The notes: generated from the sequence alone by a model not told the origin. A DNA stretch of 64,000 nt from Lactuca virosa (GCA_928212115.1 CAKMRJ010005745.1:223165166-223229165); one strand, 5' to 3'; numbered from the stretch's first letter, positions 35,050-49,311 are shown. Translations and numbers: made by a program.

Positions 35050-38000
35050 AAACTAGATTTCGTCCTCAAAATCTGACTCGGTTAGAATTTTTGGAAACTA
35101 TACTAAACACAATCCATATGCTCCGTCCAATCACTTCATGACATCAACTCGTCCAAACTGAAAACTTGAGAGACCATGCGGAAACCAACTGATGCTAACA
35201 AACAATCCAAACACTTGAAAACATTCAACTGCAACAACTACCTATCTCTCTCTCCCCGAACTGTACGACCCCACTCATAGCGAAACTAGTCAAACCAGGA
35301 AGAATCTCGAAGCTACGACTGAACCGATTCATACTTCACAAAATCGGGAATCCATCAACCAAAAACTATAGAGACATACATAATGGTTGGCGATCATCTA
35401 CTCTTCATACTTACCCTAAGTCCCTAGCCTGGAACATGACTATACCATGCAGAATGAGCACTCAAGCCAATCCGATCGTGAATTCCCACCAACTCCAAAT
35501 TCAAAAATTACGCCTAAAATACCTCAAATGCACACTTGAATTTTGACAACTCTTGACTTATCCACCGCCCCCAAGAGCGCAACAATGGTCAATCTGGAAG
35601 AAAATCTTGGGTGGAATCCACACTCCCACATGCTCAGGGGTACAACCATCTAACAAATCATCGAAGATTTTAAAAACGAACTCCATCACCGGCAACTCAA
35701 CTCACTTGAAAGTGTTCTTGTAACAACGAATAAGGATCCTCTAAAATAATTACACGAGGAATCATAGATAAACAACCGTGACATTTTCTAACAAGTCAAA
35801 ATCTTATACATAAGTCAAAATATTATACATGTCTGACCCAACCTGCTGGTCACTGAGCCACTAGTGACAACACCATACTACTCAAACACCCAGCTATGCC
35901 ACACGGCCAACGAACCAAAACGCAAGTCTCCACTATACAACTTTCAGGTCCAACTCACAAAAGTAAAATCCACAATATACCGTCACACCATCCAACCATT
36001 AGAATGAGAAGCTCATGGTTCCTCACCGTTCTTGCCAACACCTAACCACAGACATGAATACTCTCGACCATCACCCAGTGGGCCTATAGGCACCCGACCA
36101 AAATCCCACCGACCTATAGGAAGCCATTCAATACCCCCTCAAAATTTACCAAAAAACCACAAGAGCCATACCATTCTCTAAGATGCAACCCTTCCATGGT
36201 CCAGCCTGCCACTGATGCATCATCAAACGAAAACATGGCTGCATGGAACCGAAAAATAAGATAGATAGTTGAATGCTTGCTCAAACTTAAAAACACAACA
36301 TTGCACACTCCCCATACACCCCTCATTACAATATTTGTTGAACTGCGAACATTTCACACTTCCCAGGAGATTACACAGCGCTCCTTTGTGTTTCCTCTTT
36401 TGCATAACCTTAACCAAATGGTGATGTACAAGAGGATCGAACAAAACGACGAACCTCAACCAATAATAGAAACATTCTCCTAACAACAAAAAACAAGATC
36501 CCACACCTTGAATGAAGCTGGACAGATCTCACCATTACGCAAATAGACCAATAAAACTTCCAAATTCGGAAAAGAATTCCTATGTTTTCAAGAAATGTTG
36601 CCAACACCTTGGTCTAATCAAGACAAAACTAACCCCGCCGACGCGACATGACAAACTGGACTCAAATGTAGGCCACGGGTACACCTGAAAAACTGAACAA
36701 CATCGCTCTGACATCCGAACTCCCAATAACTAAGGACAACTTCCAACTCAATCTTACTAGGAACAACAATTCCACGGCCAAGAAATCAAGAGTACACATA
36801 CATAGAGACCAATATATACGTCTTATAGAACATGACGAAGGGTTGACACATTAATTGTACCTTCAACAAGTACTGCTCGGAGAGCCACGAATGACTCCCA
36901 GATGCTGATGTGGAATGAAATGACCAATCAATCGGAAATGGATAAAAAAATAAACCTAATTATCCCACACACACTGAACAAAACCCACATGGAAATACTT
37001 TTATCAAACTATGAGGCTAATCGATAGATCAACAATTTCCTATCTCAACCGAAGATAACCAACCTGTACCGTAAGCTAATCGTGTTCTCTATATATGATG
37101 CACAACCTGAGTGGCTCAATGCTCCTATATCAAAATCCATGGCGCTTCTGAAAGGAACTACTGACCGCATCGATTTCGTTACCCATCAACTTCCTACTAC
37201 GAGAACAATGCATGCATCCATAAAGATATAAAGCTAACGGAAACTTACTCTACACCCATGATCAGACCAATCCTTAAAATCTTCGTGACCATGCAGGACT
37301 TTGATGGGTCCCCGAGAAACGCAACGAGAAACTTCCTAACCACAAGAACTTCAATAGTATCCCACTTACTTCTCCTATGTAGTAATAAAACTGAACCAAA
37401 AATCTAGCATACCTAAACTGCAGGTTCCTTTGACCGATTATGCTGAAACCATAAAATCGAAACGGCCGATGATCCTCCAAGTAGAGTACCCGGTTCTCCC
37501 CCACTTAGGGTTCGAAACATTGTCGACCGATGTCTGCAACATCAAAGCCTCAGACCGGATCAAGTAGATACATACCAACCTTGACTCTTAGAATGCATAA
37601 CACAGCATAAGATGATCCTTTGAGTAATGATCATCCAATCACAAGAAACTGCAAATCTTAGATGGAGACCTTGGGAACTTTCCCCAGCATCGCCACTTAA
37701 TCTTAGTGAAATCGATCAGAATACCATTTGATTGACGAGACACCTTACAAACTGAACTTCGTGCAACCAAAAATTGCATTTGAAGAATTTACCCACAACC
37801 TTATCTTCTTCTGAAGCTTCAAGAATCCCATATAGATGCTCAAATAATACCTCCAACAAACTTATCATATCAATAGAACTCTCCTTTCTGAATCAGGAAC
37901 ATCTCGATCCTCCTTGGATACACTTGATCTTCTCTAAACGCGCCACATATTCGACTTGTGATATAGTCTTCACCTAGGCAACCGAACCAAAAGAACAGTC

Positions 38001-38062
38001 GAGTCTCGAAGATTCCCTTGTTGTAAGAAGGAAACGATTCACCACGAACCGAACAATACCCA
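35050..38062 (-). pseudogene. pol: Decayed gypsy (chromovirus-like) pol
   Basis: Minus-strand internal region of the same element. The clearest remnant, at about 37700-37850, reads FFKCNFWLHEVQFVRCLVNQ. This matches the well-known C-terminal reverse transcriptase stretch of chromoviruses (K.SKCEFWL.EVQFLGHVV). RNase H and integrase should follow leftwards but are too decayed to mark. The 5' part is cut off at 38062 by insertion of a plus-strand gypsy element; its remaining sequence and 5' LTR are not seen in the window. Confidence 0.6.
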
Positions 38063-38690
38063 TGTAACATCCCATTTTTACTATTGCCATAGATTGTAAT
38101 TATTATAGAATACGAATTAAAAATATATTACTTTTTACCCAAAATAATCATCATAAACATGTAGAAAATGTCAATACAATTTCTGTAGATATATAGGACT
38201 CGTAAATCCGACTTCATGTGAAGAAGTTATGCTTCTTCGAAGTTTCGCGATTAAACCGACACGGCTCAGCATATCGTAAAAAGTGAATTTTAGATAGGTT
38301 GTTTATTAGCCTAAGAAATCTAAAAAAAAGTCGTAGTAGTCATAAAATCGAGAGCATGCATGTAGTAAACTTCCAGATCTGACTTTATATGAAGAAGTTA
38401 TGATTTTCCAAGTTTCAGTGCAGCAGTGTGTGAACAGAAACCAAAATCAAGATCGGTCGATTGTTAGGAAAAAACAATGTAAAGGAGAGTTGAAGATCTC
38501 AACGATATGATTTTGTCAATGTAAAAGACAGTCAAGAACGGAATACATAGGAAGAAGTTACGAATTTTACACAGTCGTTAGTAGTATAATATTTGTAACT
38601 GTTAAATTTAAGATAGGATGCGAATTAGACGATGGAGTCTAGATGGAAAGTTGTAGTGCTCATAAATACCTATGCGTGGATACAAACAAC

Positions 38691-39452
38691 TGTTGGATTA
38701 ATGTCTAAGTCTATAACTATAATTGGTAAGACTTGACCCGACCCGGCATGATCCATTTAGGTTGCATGGCATCATGCATTTGGATAGACTATAATGAGAG
38801 AAATAACACTTAAGGTTGGTTAATATATTATAAGTTCTAATATATTAATAAGGTTATTTAATTAGTATTGATCAAGAATTAATTTGGAATTAATTAAGTG
38901 ATCAAAAGGAGACTAATTAAATATATGGGTTGATTGTGTAAATCATTCATTCTTATATATGTGGGCTTGTGATCCAAGATTCCTTATGTTGGACTAAGTC
39001 CATGGGGTGACCCATGGATACTCCATGGAGGTTAAAATCCATGGAGCATAAGGAATAGGTAAAGTTATGAGTTACATGGTATAACCCTAATAGCCACCAT
39101 ATAAAAGAATCCCATGGTTCAAGAAATCGTGCACTAATGTGTCAATATGAGGGCTAGACGATTTCAAGGAGTGTTCCATTTCTCTCAAGTCATTCCATGT
39201 GCATTTGGTGTTGTGTGAATCATTTGAGGTGTCACACTTGGGGCACTAGGCACTCAAGCTTCATGGAGACAAGCTACATCAAACAAAGGTATGTATTCTA
39301 TCCATTTGATTACCCAAGTATCAAGTATTGTATGCTAGATAGGGTAATACCTTGGAAAGTTCATAATTGCATGTATAATAGAGAAAACATAGATCCAAGG
39401 TATTTAGGGTTGCATGTACACTTAGGAGTGTTAGAATGCGCAAAACCCATCA
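38691..39452 (+). repeat. 5' LTR of copia element
   Basis: 762 bp, the same length as 45314-46075 and almost the same sequence. The primer site starts two bases after it. Confidence 0.92.
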
Positions 39453-39453
39453 G

Positions 39454-39466
39454 TGGTATCAGAGCC
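39454..39466 (+). other. Primer binding site of copia element
   Basis: TGGTATCAGAGCC, the complement of initiator tRNA-Met. Confidence 0.92.
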
Positions 39467-42400
39467 AAGGCTTGTTTTTCTTGTTATACTTGCAAAATTA
39501 GCTGAAAAATCGAATTGTATTAGTTTAAAAGTTATGCTAATTACTTGAAAAAAAATTTGATGTGAATTATCTTTGTTCATATGAGTTTATTAGATTAATA
39601 GAAAAGTTAATTGATTATGTGTTTTCAATCCATTTTAATCTAAGAGTTGATTCTAAAATGTGTTTTTGTAACTTGTCCTCAAGTTATATGAAAAGTCACA
39701 TTTAAGTTTCATAAAACTCATAAAAAGTTGGCAATGGTTACAAAAATGAAGAGTCTTGTCCTCATTAAATGGTTTTATGACTCCATAACTTGTCCTCAAG
39801 TTATGGAGGTTCAAGAGTCACTTCATTAAATGATAAAATATGTAACCTTAATTAGTTCCATAAGTTACAAAAATAAAGAAAAGTTACATTCTTTTATTAG
39901 TTTAAAGTCTTCCATAACTTGTCCTCAAGTTATGGAACTTGAAGAGTTTTTTTTAATTAAAACTACTTTAAACACATAAGTTATGGAATTAATTAGTTTT
40001 GAATATTTTCAAAACTTGGCCAAATTTGTAAAGTTTTCCCCATGAATACTTTAATTCCAAGTTAGCCCTTAGAATTTTAAAAGTTAAAATTCAACCCTTA
40101 TACTTTATAGTATTATAAGTTAATAATAAATATATGTATAAGAGCAAGTCAGTCTTACCGTTAGTAGGCCTCATTCACGAAGCCGGTCTATAAGGGGGGT
40201 ATAAGGTTACTGCCTATAAAATGGCAGTTTAATGGGTGTCCACTCTCACCCACCGCTTCCTTGACTGGTGGAGGGTCGTTAACCGAACGGGTAGGACAAG
40301 GACTATAATTCTCCCTTCATTAAAAGTATTAATCATAAATACTAAGTAACTAAACACTTATAAATTCCCAATCTTAGTTACTTAGGAAAATGTGAATAAG
40401 GTGCTAATCCATGAAATTACACTTTGCACTTTGTTTAAACCGTTAGTGGAGCGTGTGTGGTTAACCGGCACACTAACCTGGATTTAACAAAGTAGGCAAA
40501 GGGTAACTTAATATTTATCATAGTATCGGTGGAGCTCGTGTGGTTAACCGACACATCGATTGAGGGGTAAATATTAAGGGTACCAAGTATATTTGCATGG
40601 TTACTTCACACCTTGTTTTGTGATCCTCGGCATCCCAGTCACAAAACCTGAAGGGCACACTCGAGATTGAAACATGCCATTGAAAAGTTCAATGAATCTC
40701 AAAAGATCTAGGAGTTTCAAATCCAATTAAAAACCTAATTACATTATTTCGTTTTTCATGGTGGAAATTGGTAAATCGTCATTTACCTACCTTCAACTAT
40801 TTTATAACTCGGATTACGGCATCCCTCTTCCAGTTATGGTTGTTGGATCCTAGCCTTAATATTTCATATTGGGTGTTATATTAAGGACTTTAGATCAACT
40901 ATCTTGAATATCTCCCAAAAGATGTCTAGTTCAGACATCTATGATATTCCCAAATCTCTTGGAACTTTACTTCCTCCACCTCCTCCAATTATTCTCCCTA
41001 ACCCACAAGTTCAAGGTCACTCAAGCCCTAATGGCAAGCAAGGTCTATGTGTGATCACATCTTAGAGATGAAGTCACATATTGACAAGCTGGGAGAGTTG
41101 GGTGTCAAAGTCTTGAGAAAGTTGGATGTTCAATCACTTTCTAAGTTATAGTGAGTTCCTTTGGGACTACTATGAAACAGACTATGACATGAACCTTAAT
41201 GATCATATCTATTTGCTTGGTGCTGCTGAATCAGCAATGATTTGGAACGATAGTAAAGTAAATTTGATTAGAAGATCAACTTCCCAAAAACTTTATGGAT
41301 TGTGACAATGGTGACACTGGAAATCCAGAAAAAGCATTCTCTTCCCAATGGAAAGGGATTGGCCATAGTTAACCCGGTTGACCAAATGGTAAAGAGAAAG
41401 GCTAAGTCTGAGATAGTCCCATTACCAAAGGGTCCATATGTTTATTTTGCCAAAGGAAGGGGCGTTGATTGCAAAGCTGCCAAATTTACCTAAGGATGTT
41501 AAAGTCAATAAGTTTGACTCTACATCAGGTAGAGCCCATTATCTAACTCTGTTAAGTTCTATTCTGAGATCCTCATTACATGATGTGACTGGGTCACATG
41601 TTGATGTTTTAAGAATCAAATAATAGAGAGAAATCTTAAAGGAAGTATATGTTGATTCTGATCGCGAAGGTGGATTTCGATCGCATCAGAATTTTGAGCA
41701 AGGAATAGATAACAACAATTTTCCATGTGGATTGTAAGGATAAGTTTTTCCGCAAAGTTTTAAAATAAAAGAAAATTGTTTAATTTTATTTATTTGAAGT
41801 ATCCTTACAATGGCATTTGTGGAAAATTGTTGCTTATATGATTCCACTGACAGCAATATTGGAAAATGGATTTGATTCTTTCATTTGTGGTAGTGTCTAA
41901 ATTTACCAAATCAGGAAAGTTCCTCATCGCCCAAGTTTCAATTGGACCGAAACTTGGAATCATGCAAGTTGAATAGTATGATGAATGAGAACTTTCAAGC
42001 ATTGGAAAATGAAGACTAATTACTTGTTCACATGGATGTGTGAGTCAAGTGAAGGACTAAAGGGATCGAGTACACATTCTTGTGCACTGGTCATGTCCAC
42101 CAAAAAAGCTCGTTAAGACTATTTGATTTACTAAATTTTAGTAAATATGGTTATACTTACAAGTTTAAGTATAATTCTGAAACATTGGAAAAGTCTCAAT
42201 GTATGGCAGAACGAATGAGAAGAATCAAATTAGGCAGAAAGATAAAAGTTTTCTCAAATCTGAAAGATGGGAGAGTACTTTAGTATCATGTTTTGTGATC
42301 ATATTAATGATTTAAGAACCACATCACAATTGGTCTTCTAAGGACATCTTAGTGCATTCTTATCACTAAGAAGAGGAGTCATGAATTGTTGAAATGGTTA

Positions 42401-45300
42401 AATCAAGGAGATGAGTCATACTTCGTTTCAAAACAAGTCTTAGAGTCATACTCCAAGACTATAAGTTGAGTGGCATATCTTAAAGAAAGGTTTATAACAC
42501 TTGTCAAATGTAAGAGTAAAAGTGTCCTACTCTTGTACATTTGAAGTTGGTAAGTTGTGATGTTTTGGATTAAACAAAGACCAACTAAGGCCAATTGTGT
42601 GAAGTGTTTGTCTTGATAAAGAATCCGCACTATCTCTTGAATATTTGGCAAGATAGTCTTATATGTCAAGAGGACAGTGGGAGTCTTAAAGATCCTAAAA
42701 AGAATTTCAAGAACTAATCAAGAATAAAACCTGAGGTTCTTCACTAGCACACGACTTGAGGTTTATAACCTATCATGTTGACATATTCTGTGCCCATTCC
42801 AGTTAAAGTTGGCTTTGCATAGGAGTTCTGAAAGTTCTCAATTGGTTGCATAACAACTTGGAAGCAATGGCAGGCCCTATACTGCCAGGTGGCAAGAAGT
42901 TAAGATTGCATAAGTTCAGTCCATATGAGTTTGGATTTGTCATTATCCTTGTCTTGTGACTATGGTTTTGACAATTCACATGGATAAGAACACATACACC
43001 ATAAAATCTAAGGGTCATAAGGTTTCTCTCCGATTCATGAAAATGATGGTGAGGAAACACTTCCACCAAGTAGATTTGAAGCAGATGGCAAAAGGTCTAA
43101 ACAATTGAGACTATGATTAGGACATCCTTTTTCATAGTTCTGAAATTGTTTAGACACACATGCATGCTATCTAAGGAAAGGTGTATGATTATGATAAAGT
43201 TTTATCAAAGCATCTCGTATCAGAAATCTGAACTTTGGTAAGGAAGTCAATAAATTATTGATTTCTAGAAGTCCAGCTGATTTCTAAGTACATGTCAAAG
43301 ATAGTGGGAGAAAAGTGTTATGCTAATAATCATCATGTTAGTGGGAGCATGATAATTATTGTTAGTATTGCAAGTTAGCAATGTTAATTATAGAAAACAA
43401 AAGTTTCAATTCGTGAGGCTGCAGGGATTGAAAAAGTTATTTTGCTATAATTAAGGGAGAGGATATACTTCATTTCAGTTCTAAAGGCTTAGATTGAGAC
43501 CTTAATCATCTTTAGTCAAGAATATATATATATATATGAATTTCATGTTGGATTGGTTCAACTTAAGGAAATTCTATATATTGCGTTCTCAAAATTCGAT
43601 TATGATTACGGCATCCCTCTTCATAGTCAAATTTTGAAAACATGGCAAATAAAAATATTGTAGCAAAAGACTGGTCTAGAATCATGTCTTTATGTGAGAC
43701 ATCATGAATCGTGTACCATTTGCTTTGGGTACAGGATCGATTGCATGTGCTATAATATTTGTCATTTCTAAATTTTTCCAAATGCCCAGAGGCATTAAGA
43801 AGGGAAAAGGTCTAGAATTAGATATGACTAAAATGATTAAGCAATTGTCGAGGACAATCTGAGGTTTACCAAAGATTGCTTGCTCAGGGACAGTTGGAAG
43901 TATAGTGCTAATTTTTGGAAGGACCATATTGACATATTCTGAAAAGAGGCATCTCTTATTCAGAAGTGATAGTCAAAATGAGAATATGGAGTTGTCTCCA
44001 TAGGTGGAAGTTATCTGTGTAAGATTAGAAAACTTAATGCAAGAAGCATGTCCAAAGCAATGTACTTTGAATATGAGACTTAGTTTCCATGTAGTTGATC
44101 TCCACTGGAATACCTTATAATGATTGTTGACAAGTCTTTGTGACTTTGTACATATTCATTACAGGAGGGTCAGTGCATATAAGTTTAAAATATAAACAGA
44201 TTTCGATAAATGATAGGAATTTGAAATTCTCACATTTTTCTATAAGGATTTGGGAGTGTGAAATTAGAATCATTGAAATTATGTTCAATTGGTTTATTTC
44301 ACAAAGTAAGGATCATAGACAAACATAGAGTGCATACTTGGTGTATGGCAAAGCTATTGTTTAAGAAAAACATAGTGTACATGCTTGGAGCATGGGACAA
44401 CTAGTGTTTTAATTCAAGTATAAAGTTGATAAAACCGAAACAATGAATAATGAGTAATCAGTATGGTGATAAATAAAAGTGTTTATTTATATTCATAGGG
44501 TTTGATACCATATTTGATTCATTTATTCTTGTGTTTCACTTTGCATGTTTTGACTTCCAGAATAACTAAGTCGCTCTTCCTGAATGATTAAGTTATTCAA
44601 ACCATCCACAGTCGGTCATATGTTGGAAGTAGATATAAATCAAGACTGTCATGGGTTGGTTTGTAGAGGTCCAAGTTGGTGGACAAAGTGGTGCTACAAC
44701 ACTCATGAGTGCTCATAAGTTCTGAGTATTGGATTCAACCCGCGCTCATTTGAATCACTTCATGGATTTTATCACGAGTGATCATGAGACGATAATATCT
44801 TATATTCTTCAAACCTAGAGATATGAGTTGTTACTATGAGTTGGTTGTACATTGATTGCACGAAAACGCATTCGGTAACTCGATGTTATAAAACGTGCCT
44901 TTGTGTATGATTCAACAAGTAGTAGAACAAGCCATATGAGTCGAAGTTTATCCATTCCTTTTACCTTCGGGATAAAAGCGATTTCTGTGGGCCCCTCGAT
45001 GATTTAAAGATGATACATGTGAGTGCTTGGCCAAGCCAGGACTGATTTGATTTGTTCAATCAGTCAGTCATCATGAATCGGAAATCGGGAAACAACAAAT
45101 GGACAGAGAGAATGATTGATAATCCATGTCTCAGTCCATATGATATCTAGAATGGAGGAATATATGATCCCTTATCTAATGGACAAGTCATTGACAAAGG
45201 TCAGAGTTCATCGACAAGGTCAGAGTTCGACATAAGCTTTTGAGAGCTACGATTGCTGATCGGTTCCTGAAGTCATACGCAATAATAGTTTTAGACTTAT
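39467..45300 (+). pseudogene. Copia interior with scrambled gag-pol remnants
   Basis: A leader to about 40920 carries GTTAACCGACACAT-type repeats (40440-40560). A gag start at 40922 (MSSSDIYDIPKSLGTLLPPP) runs out within about 48 codons. Pieces of UBN2 gag (HILEMKSHIDKLGELGVKVL, 41055-41120), a knuckle region (41300-41600), integrase-like text at 42120-42190 and an RT-end remnant at about 43710-43745 follow in order but with deletions and stops throughout. The 3' third (44100-45300) is non-coding. No catalytic motif survives. An (AT)9 run lies at 43521-43538. Confidence 0.65.
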
Positions 45301-45301
45301 C

Positions 45302-45313
45302 CAAGTGGGAGAC
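45302..45313 (+). other. Polypurine tract of copia element
   Basis: CAAGTGGGAGAC immediately before the TGTTGG of the 3' LTR, a common copia form. Confidence 0.85.
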
Positions 45314-46075
45314 TGTTGGATTAATGTCTAAGTCCATAACTATAATTGGTAAGACTTGACCCGACCAGGCATAGTCCATTTGGGTTGCATGGCATCATGC
45401 ATTTGGATAGACTATAATGAGAGAAATAACACTTAAGGTTGGTTAATATATTATAAGTTCTAATATATTAATAAGGTTATTTAATTAGTATTGATCAAGA
45501 ATTAATTTGGAATTAATTAAGTGATCAAAAGGAGACTAATTAAATATATGGGTTGATTGTGTAAATCATTCATTCTTATATATGTGGGCTTGTGATCCAA
45601 GATTCCTTATGTTGGACTAAGTCCATGGGGTGACCCATGGATACTCCATGGAGGTTAAAATCCATGGAGCATAAGGAATGGGTAAAGTTATGAGTTACAT
45701 GGTGTAACCCTAATAGCCACCATATAAAAGAATCTCATGGCTCAAGAAATCGTGCACTAATGTGTGAATATGAGGGCTAGACGATTTCAAGGAGTGTTCC
45801 ATTTCTCTCAAGTCATTCCATGTGCATTTGGTGTTGTGTGAACCATTTGAGGTGTCACACTTGGGGCACTAGGCACTCAAGCTTCATGGAGACAAGCTAC
45901 ATCAAACAAAGGTATGTATTCTATCCATTTTATTACCCAAGTATCAAGTATTGTATGCTAGATAGGGTAATACCTTGGAAAGTTCATAATTGCATGTATA
46001 ATAGAAAAAACATAGATCCAAGGTATTTAGGGTTGCATGTACAATTAGGAGTGTTAGAATGCGCAAAACCCATCA
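45314..46075 (+). repeat. 3' LTR of copia element
   Basis: A 762-bp copy of 38691-39452, followed by ACAAC at 46076-46080. Confidence 0.92.
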
Positions 46076-47013
46076 ACAACATCAAAAATGAAGATCGTGT
46101 GAAATATATATGAATTTTTAAAGATATGTGATTTTTCCCAGAATGAATGGACTGGAAGCTGCCACGTGTTCGAACCAGGGGCACTCTTGTCGACTACGCT
46201 TGGGAGCAATACACAGGTGGTTGGGGTGCAGCGTGTAGGCCTAACATTCGACTATGAAAGGCCCTTCATCCCTCATTCCTCCCATAGAATTTCCTAATCT
46301 GTCTCTCAACTTTTAAGTTTGATTTTTGAGTTATTTCTTCGAAATTTTGTTATATCCTGGCCTAACAAAGCTCTTGGCATCTAGGCTCAGCCAGTAGAAG
46401 CTCTTGGTATCGAAGTTCTTCGAAACGCAAATCCTGGTTTTTTCTAGAAACTCTCTATAAGTTAAGCAATGTTTACTAGGCTTTTAAGTGTAACTTATAT
46501 TTCTATTCATAGTCCTTATTATGAATGTGTAAATAAGATTTATCAGTAATTTTATTCATAATGTTGATTGATATAATTATGGGAGAGGTTTCTAAAATGG
46601 TCATGTTGGCTTGGTTGTTCGATATCAGAAATGTTATATGCCAAAATGGTCATGCCTCCCAAATGTCCTACCTGGCCGATCCTTATTTGATAAAACTCTC
46701 AGTATTCGTTGGGATTAGTAAAGGATGTGGGCTTTAATTTACTAAATTCCCATAGGAACTAATAGCCTTATTATTATAGGTTAATAATTATTAGGCACAT
46801 ACTTGCCAATTGAATTTCCCGGATTGCTGTTAAGCAACTGAGAAATTGCCAATGTGAGTTCTTCTCACTATATTGCATAATCCAGTATGTATCCTTTGTA
46901 TATTAGGATATAGTTGCCCTGTCGTATGCAATTAAGAAATTAGACTAGGATAGTTAGTTGCATGTTATGTGGACTTTTGCTATATGTATGTTGTTATATA
47001 TTAAATTGTGGGT

Positions 47014-47175
47014 GGACCAGCCTTGTGCTGACGGCCAATAGACTCGGGCGGACTAGCTTTATGCTAAAGGCCAAAGGAAAGCGGACCAGCTACATGATGA
47101 AGGCTATATAGGGTGGACCAGCTATATGTTGAATGCCAAGGTGCGGACCAGATATATGTTGAAGGCCAATATGTG
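47014..47175 (+). repeat. 29-36 bp tandem array in gypsy LTR
   Basis: Five units starting GGACCAGCTATATG-like and ending GAAGGCCAA, at 47014, 47050, 47083, 47115 and 47145. Unit length falls from 36 to about 29 bp. Confidence 0.75.
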
Positions 47176-47519
47176 TATGCATTGTATATATGTTGTGGTA
47201 TGTGGTATTTTGAGGGAATTCACTAAGCGTCAGGTTACAATTGTTGAATAGCTTATTTTTAGGTTGTTCTTCGAATCGAGTCTTTCTGCAAATAAATAAT
47301 ATTTTAAGACTTTTGCTAGAACTCTCTCTGCAAATAAATAATATTTTTCTTGAGGGAATGAATGTAGTTGCATCGAAGGCAATAAATAATATTTTAAGAC
47401 TTTCGCTAGAACTCTCTCTGCAAATAAATGTATGACAGTGATTTTTGTAAAGGGTTGTAAGAATTATATTTTAATAAATAAAACAAAAAATTTGCCTTGA
47501 AAATTTTGGACATTGCAAG

Positions 47520-47533
47520 TTAGTATCAGAGCC
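47520..47533 (+). other. Primer binding site of plus-strand gypsy element
   Basis: TTAGTATCAGAGCC, one mismatch from TTGGTATCAGAGCC, two bases after the LTR. Confidence 0.75.
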
Positions 47534-48362
47534 CTGCTTTGAGCGAACTAGATGAACACTAGGTGTGATTCCAGACTCAAACTAAGGATCTGAGTACCAA
47601 ATAAACCTTTTTATAAAAAGAAATTATGCAAAAAGGAAGAAAATGTGATGCGTAAAGTCAAGCGGAGCTCAAAAAGTAAAGTGATTCTCAGAATATCCAT
47701 ATTATATATATTGATATTTGATCTGTTAAAAATGCATGCTAGTATATAGGCTAAGGATCTTTTCAGGAATTGTAGATTAGAATTGCCTCATACTTAAGAT
47801 GTCTTATAGCCTAGAAAATTGTTTGTTATTTGCTACTTACAACATATATTGACGTTAATTAGTTATTTGACAAATATGTTAGGTTACATGCTCCCACAAT
47901 TAAATAGTTTTAGATTTCCTGATTCGGGGCTATTGCACAACTCTTGTCTGAGTCCAACCGTTGTAATGTCGGATCTCACCGTCGATAGACTGTTTGATTT
48001 TAGCGGCATGTAATCATATTTCGTCTAATAACTAGTTTGAGTCGGTAGAAGTTCTTCCTTGGCTAATAGTAGAATGAAGCAGAATGAACCCTAGGAGAAA
48101 AGTCTAGGAAAATAGTAATTAGGTCGTTATAGCATTGTGGTTGCAAAAAGACCTAATGATAGGGGAGTGAAGTGACTTAGAAACATTGGGACAATTCTTT
48201 GATCTAGTATGGATAGGTGTGGAAGGTAGTATGGGCCAGTACTACCAAAAGCATATGATCCATACCGGAATCGGGAAAAGTCACAAAGTCAGTAAGAAAC
48301 TAGAGAGGATTGAATGTTATTCCAAGATAACACAATAAATTCATATTGATTTAGTCCCATTT
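47534..48362 (+). other. Untranslated leader of gypsy element
   Basis: About 0.8 kb between primer site and gag. No ORF or structure stands out. Confidence 0.55.
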
Positions 48363-49311
48363 ATATCTCTAACGTGGTAATGATTACTAGAGTGAGTGGT
48401 TCTAGTTCTGGATTAGAAGGGTCAGGACCGAGCGAGAGTGACATACATGTTTGGATAGAGACAACAATAGCAACAACTGTAAGAGAGATGATTCCAAAAT
48501 TGTTTGGAACCATCAAGAATGAGCTAATTGCATTGTTTGATGAATGGTACACCGTTGTTGCTAGTAGTGCTACTGCCACCGCCACTGCCTTTGTCGCTAC
48601 TACAGCTTCACCTGGAGAGAAGGAATGCCCTATCCAGAGTTCAATAACACCAAGCCCCCAGAGTTTGATGGTGTTAGTGATCCGATTGTGGCCATGCGAT
48701 GAATTTCGGATGCAGAAGGATGCTTCTACACCTGTGCTAGCCCAGCCAACCTAAGGTTTAGGTATGCGCAGAATCTCCTCCGCCATGGACTGATAGACTG
48801 GTGAAACTTTGTCACAAAGGACCACTCGCCTGCGGAGAAGAGTGTAGGGACCTCGAAGTAGTTTTTCGAAACGTTCAGGGAGGAGTATCTACTTCTGGTA
48901 GAAAGGGAGTGAGTAGCTCAATAATGCTTGTCGCTTAAGTAGACAACTAAATCGGTGTCAGAGGTCACCAAATTTTCACTGAGAGAGCCTTGTTTTTCCC
49001 CGAGTATGCATCCTCGGAACAAGTAAAAATGTCTCAATATTTAAGCATGATCAGGACTAACATCAGAGATTTTATATCGAGCAATCGATACAAGACCTTA
49101 GCTGAGAAGCATGAGCATGCAAGGAGGAGGGAAATCGAGTTGGAAACCCAGGCGAAAGAGAAAAGGCAGACTCCGGCTCCATCTCATCCAGAAGCCAAGA
49201 AATTCAAATCCAATGGTTCAAGGTTTAGAAAATCATAAGGGACACACTTGCAAAAAGTGGGGGAAGTTTCATGATGGTCCTTATCAACTAGGACATGTGA
49301 TATGTGTGGAT
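48363..49311 (+). pseudogene. gag: Decayed gypsy (Tekay-like) gag, truncated
   Basis: Gag remnant with an acidic/Ala-rich N-terminal part (48374-48620) and the conserved core in broken frames: PEFDGVSDPIVAM, ANLRFRYAQNLLRHGLIDW, NFVTKDHSPAEKS and FRGEYLLL-like text (48640-48910). An ERRREIELE-like basic tail (49100-49240) and the start of a knuckle (GKFHDGPYQLGHVICVDC) follow. Several stops are TGA or TAG. The gene is cut at 49311 by another LTR. Confidence 0.75.

Larger units (their letters stand above)
38691..46075 (+). mobile_element. Non-autonomous copia element, complete with LTRs
   Basis: A 7,385-bp element with two 762-bp LTRs (TGTTGGATTAATG to AAAACCCATCA), a perfect ACAAC duplication (38686-38690 and 46076-46080), a tRNA-Met primer site and the polypurine tract CAAGTGGGAGAC. 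I count about 14 differences between LTRs (near 2%), so insertion is fairly recent. The interior nevertheless contains only scrambled copia remnants and no long frame. Confidence 0.9.
38063..47517 (+). repeat. 5' LTR of plus-strand gypsy element, split by copia
   Basis: Net length about 2.06 kb (38063-38690 and 46081-47517). It begins TGTAACATCCC and ends GGACATTGCA just before a primer site. The right part includes GGGAATTCACTAAG (47214-47227) and a tandem array at 47014-47175. Confidence 0.75.

Noticed and set aside
36114..36607. Overlapping minus-strand frames as a host gene
   Set aside because: They overlap one another in different frames inside a decayed gypsy interior and show no domain or splice structure.
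41302..43927. Short frames on both strands as separate genes
   Set aside because: They fall inside the scrambled copia interior. Recognisable parts match gag, integrase and RT scraps only.
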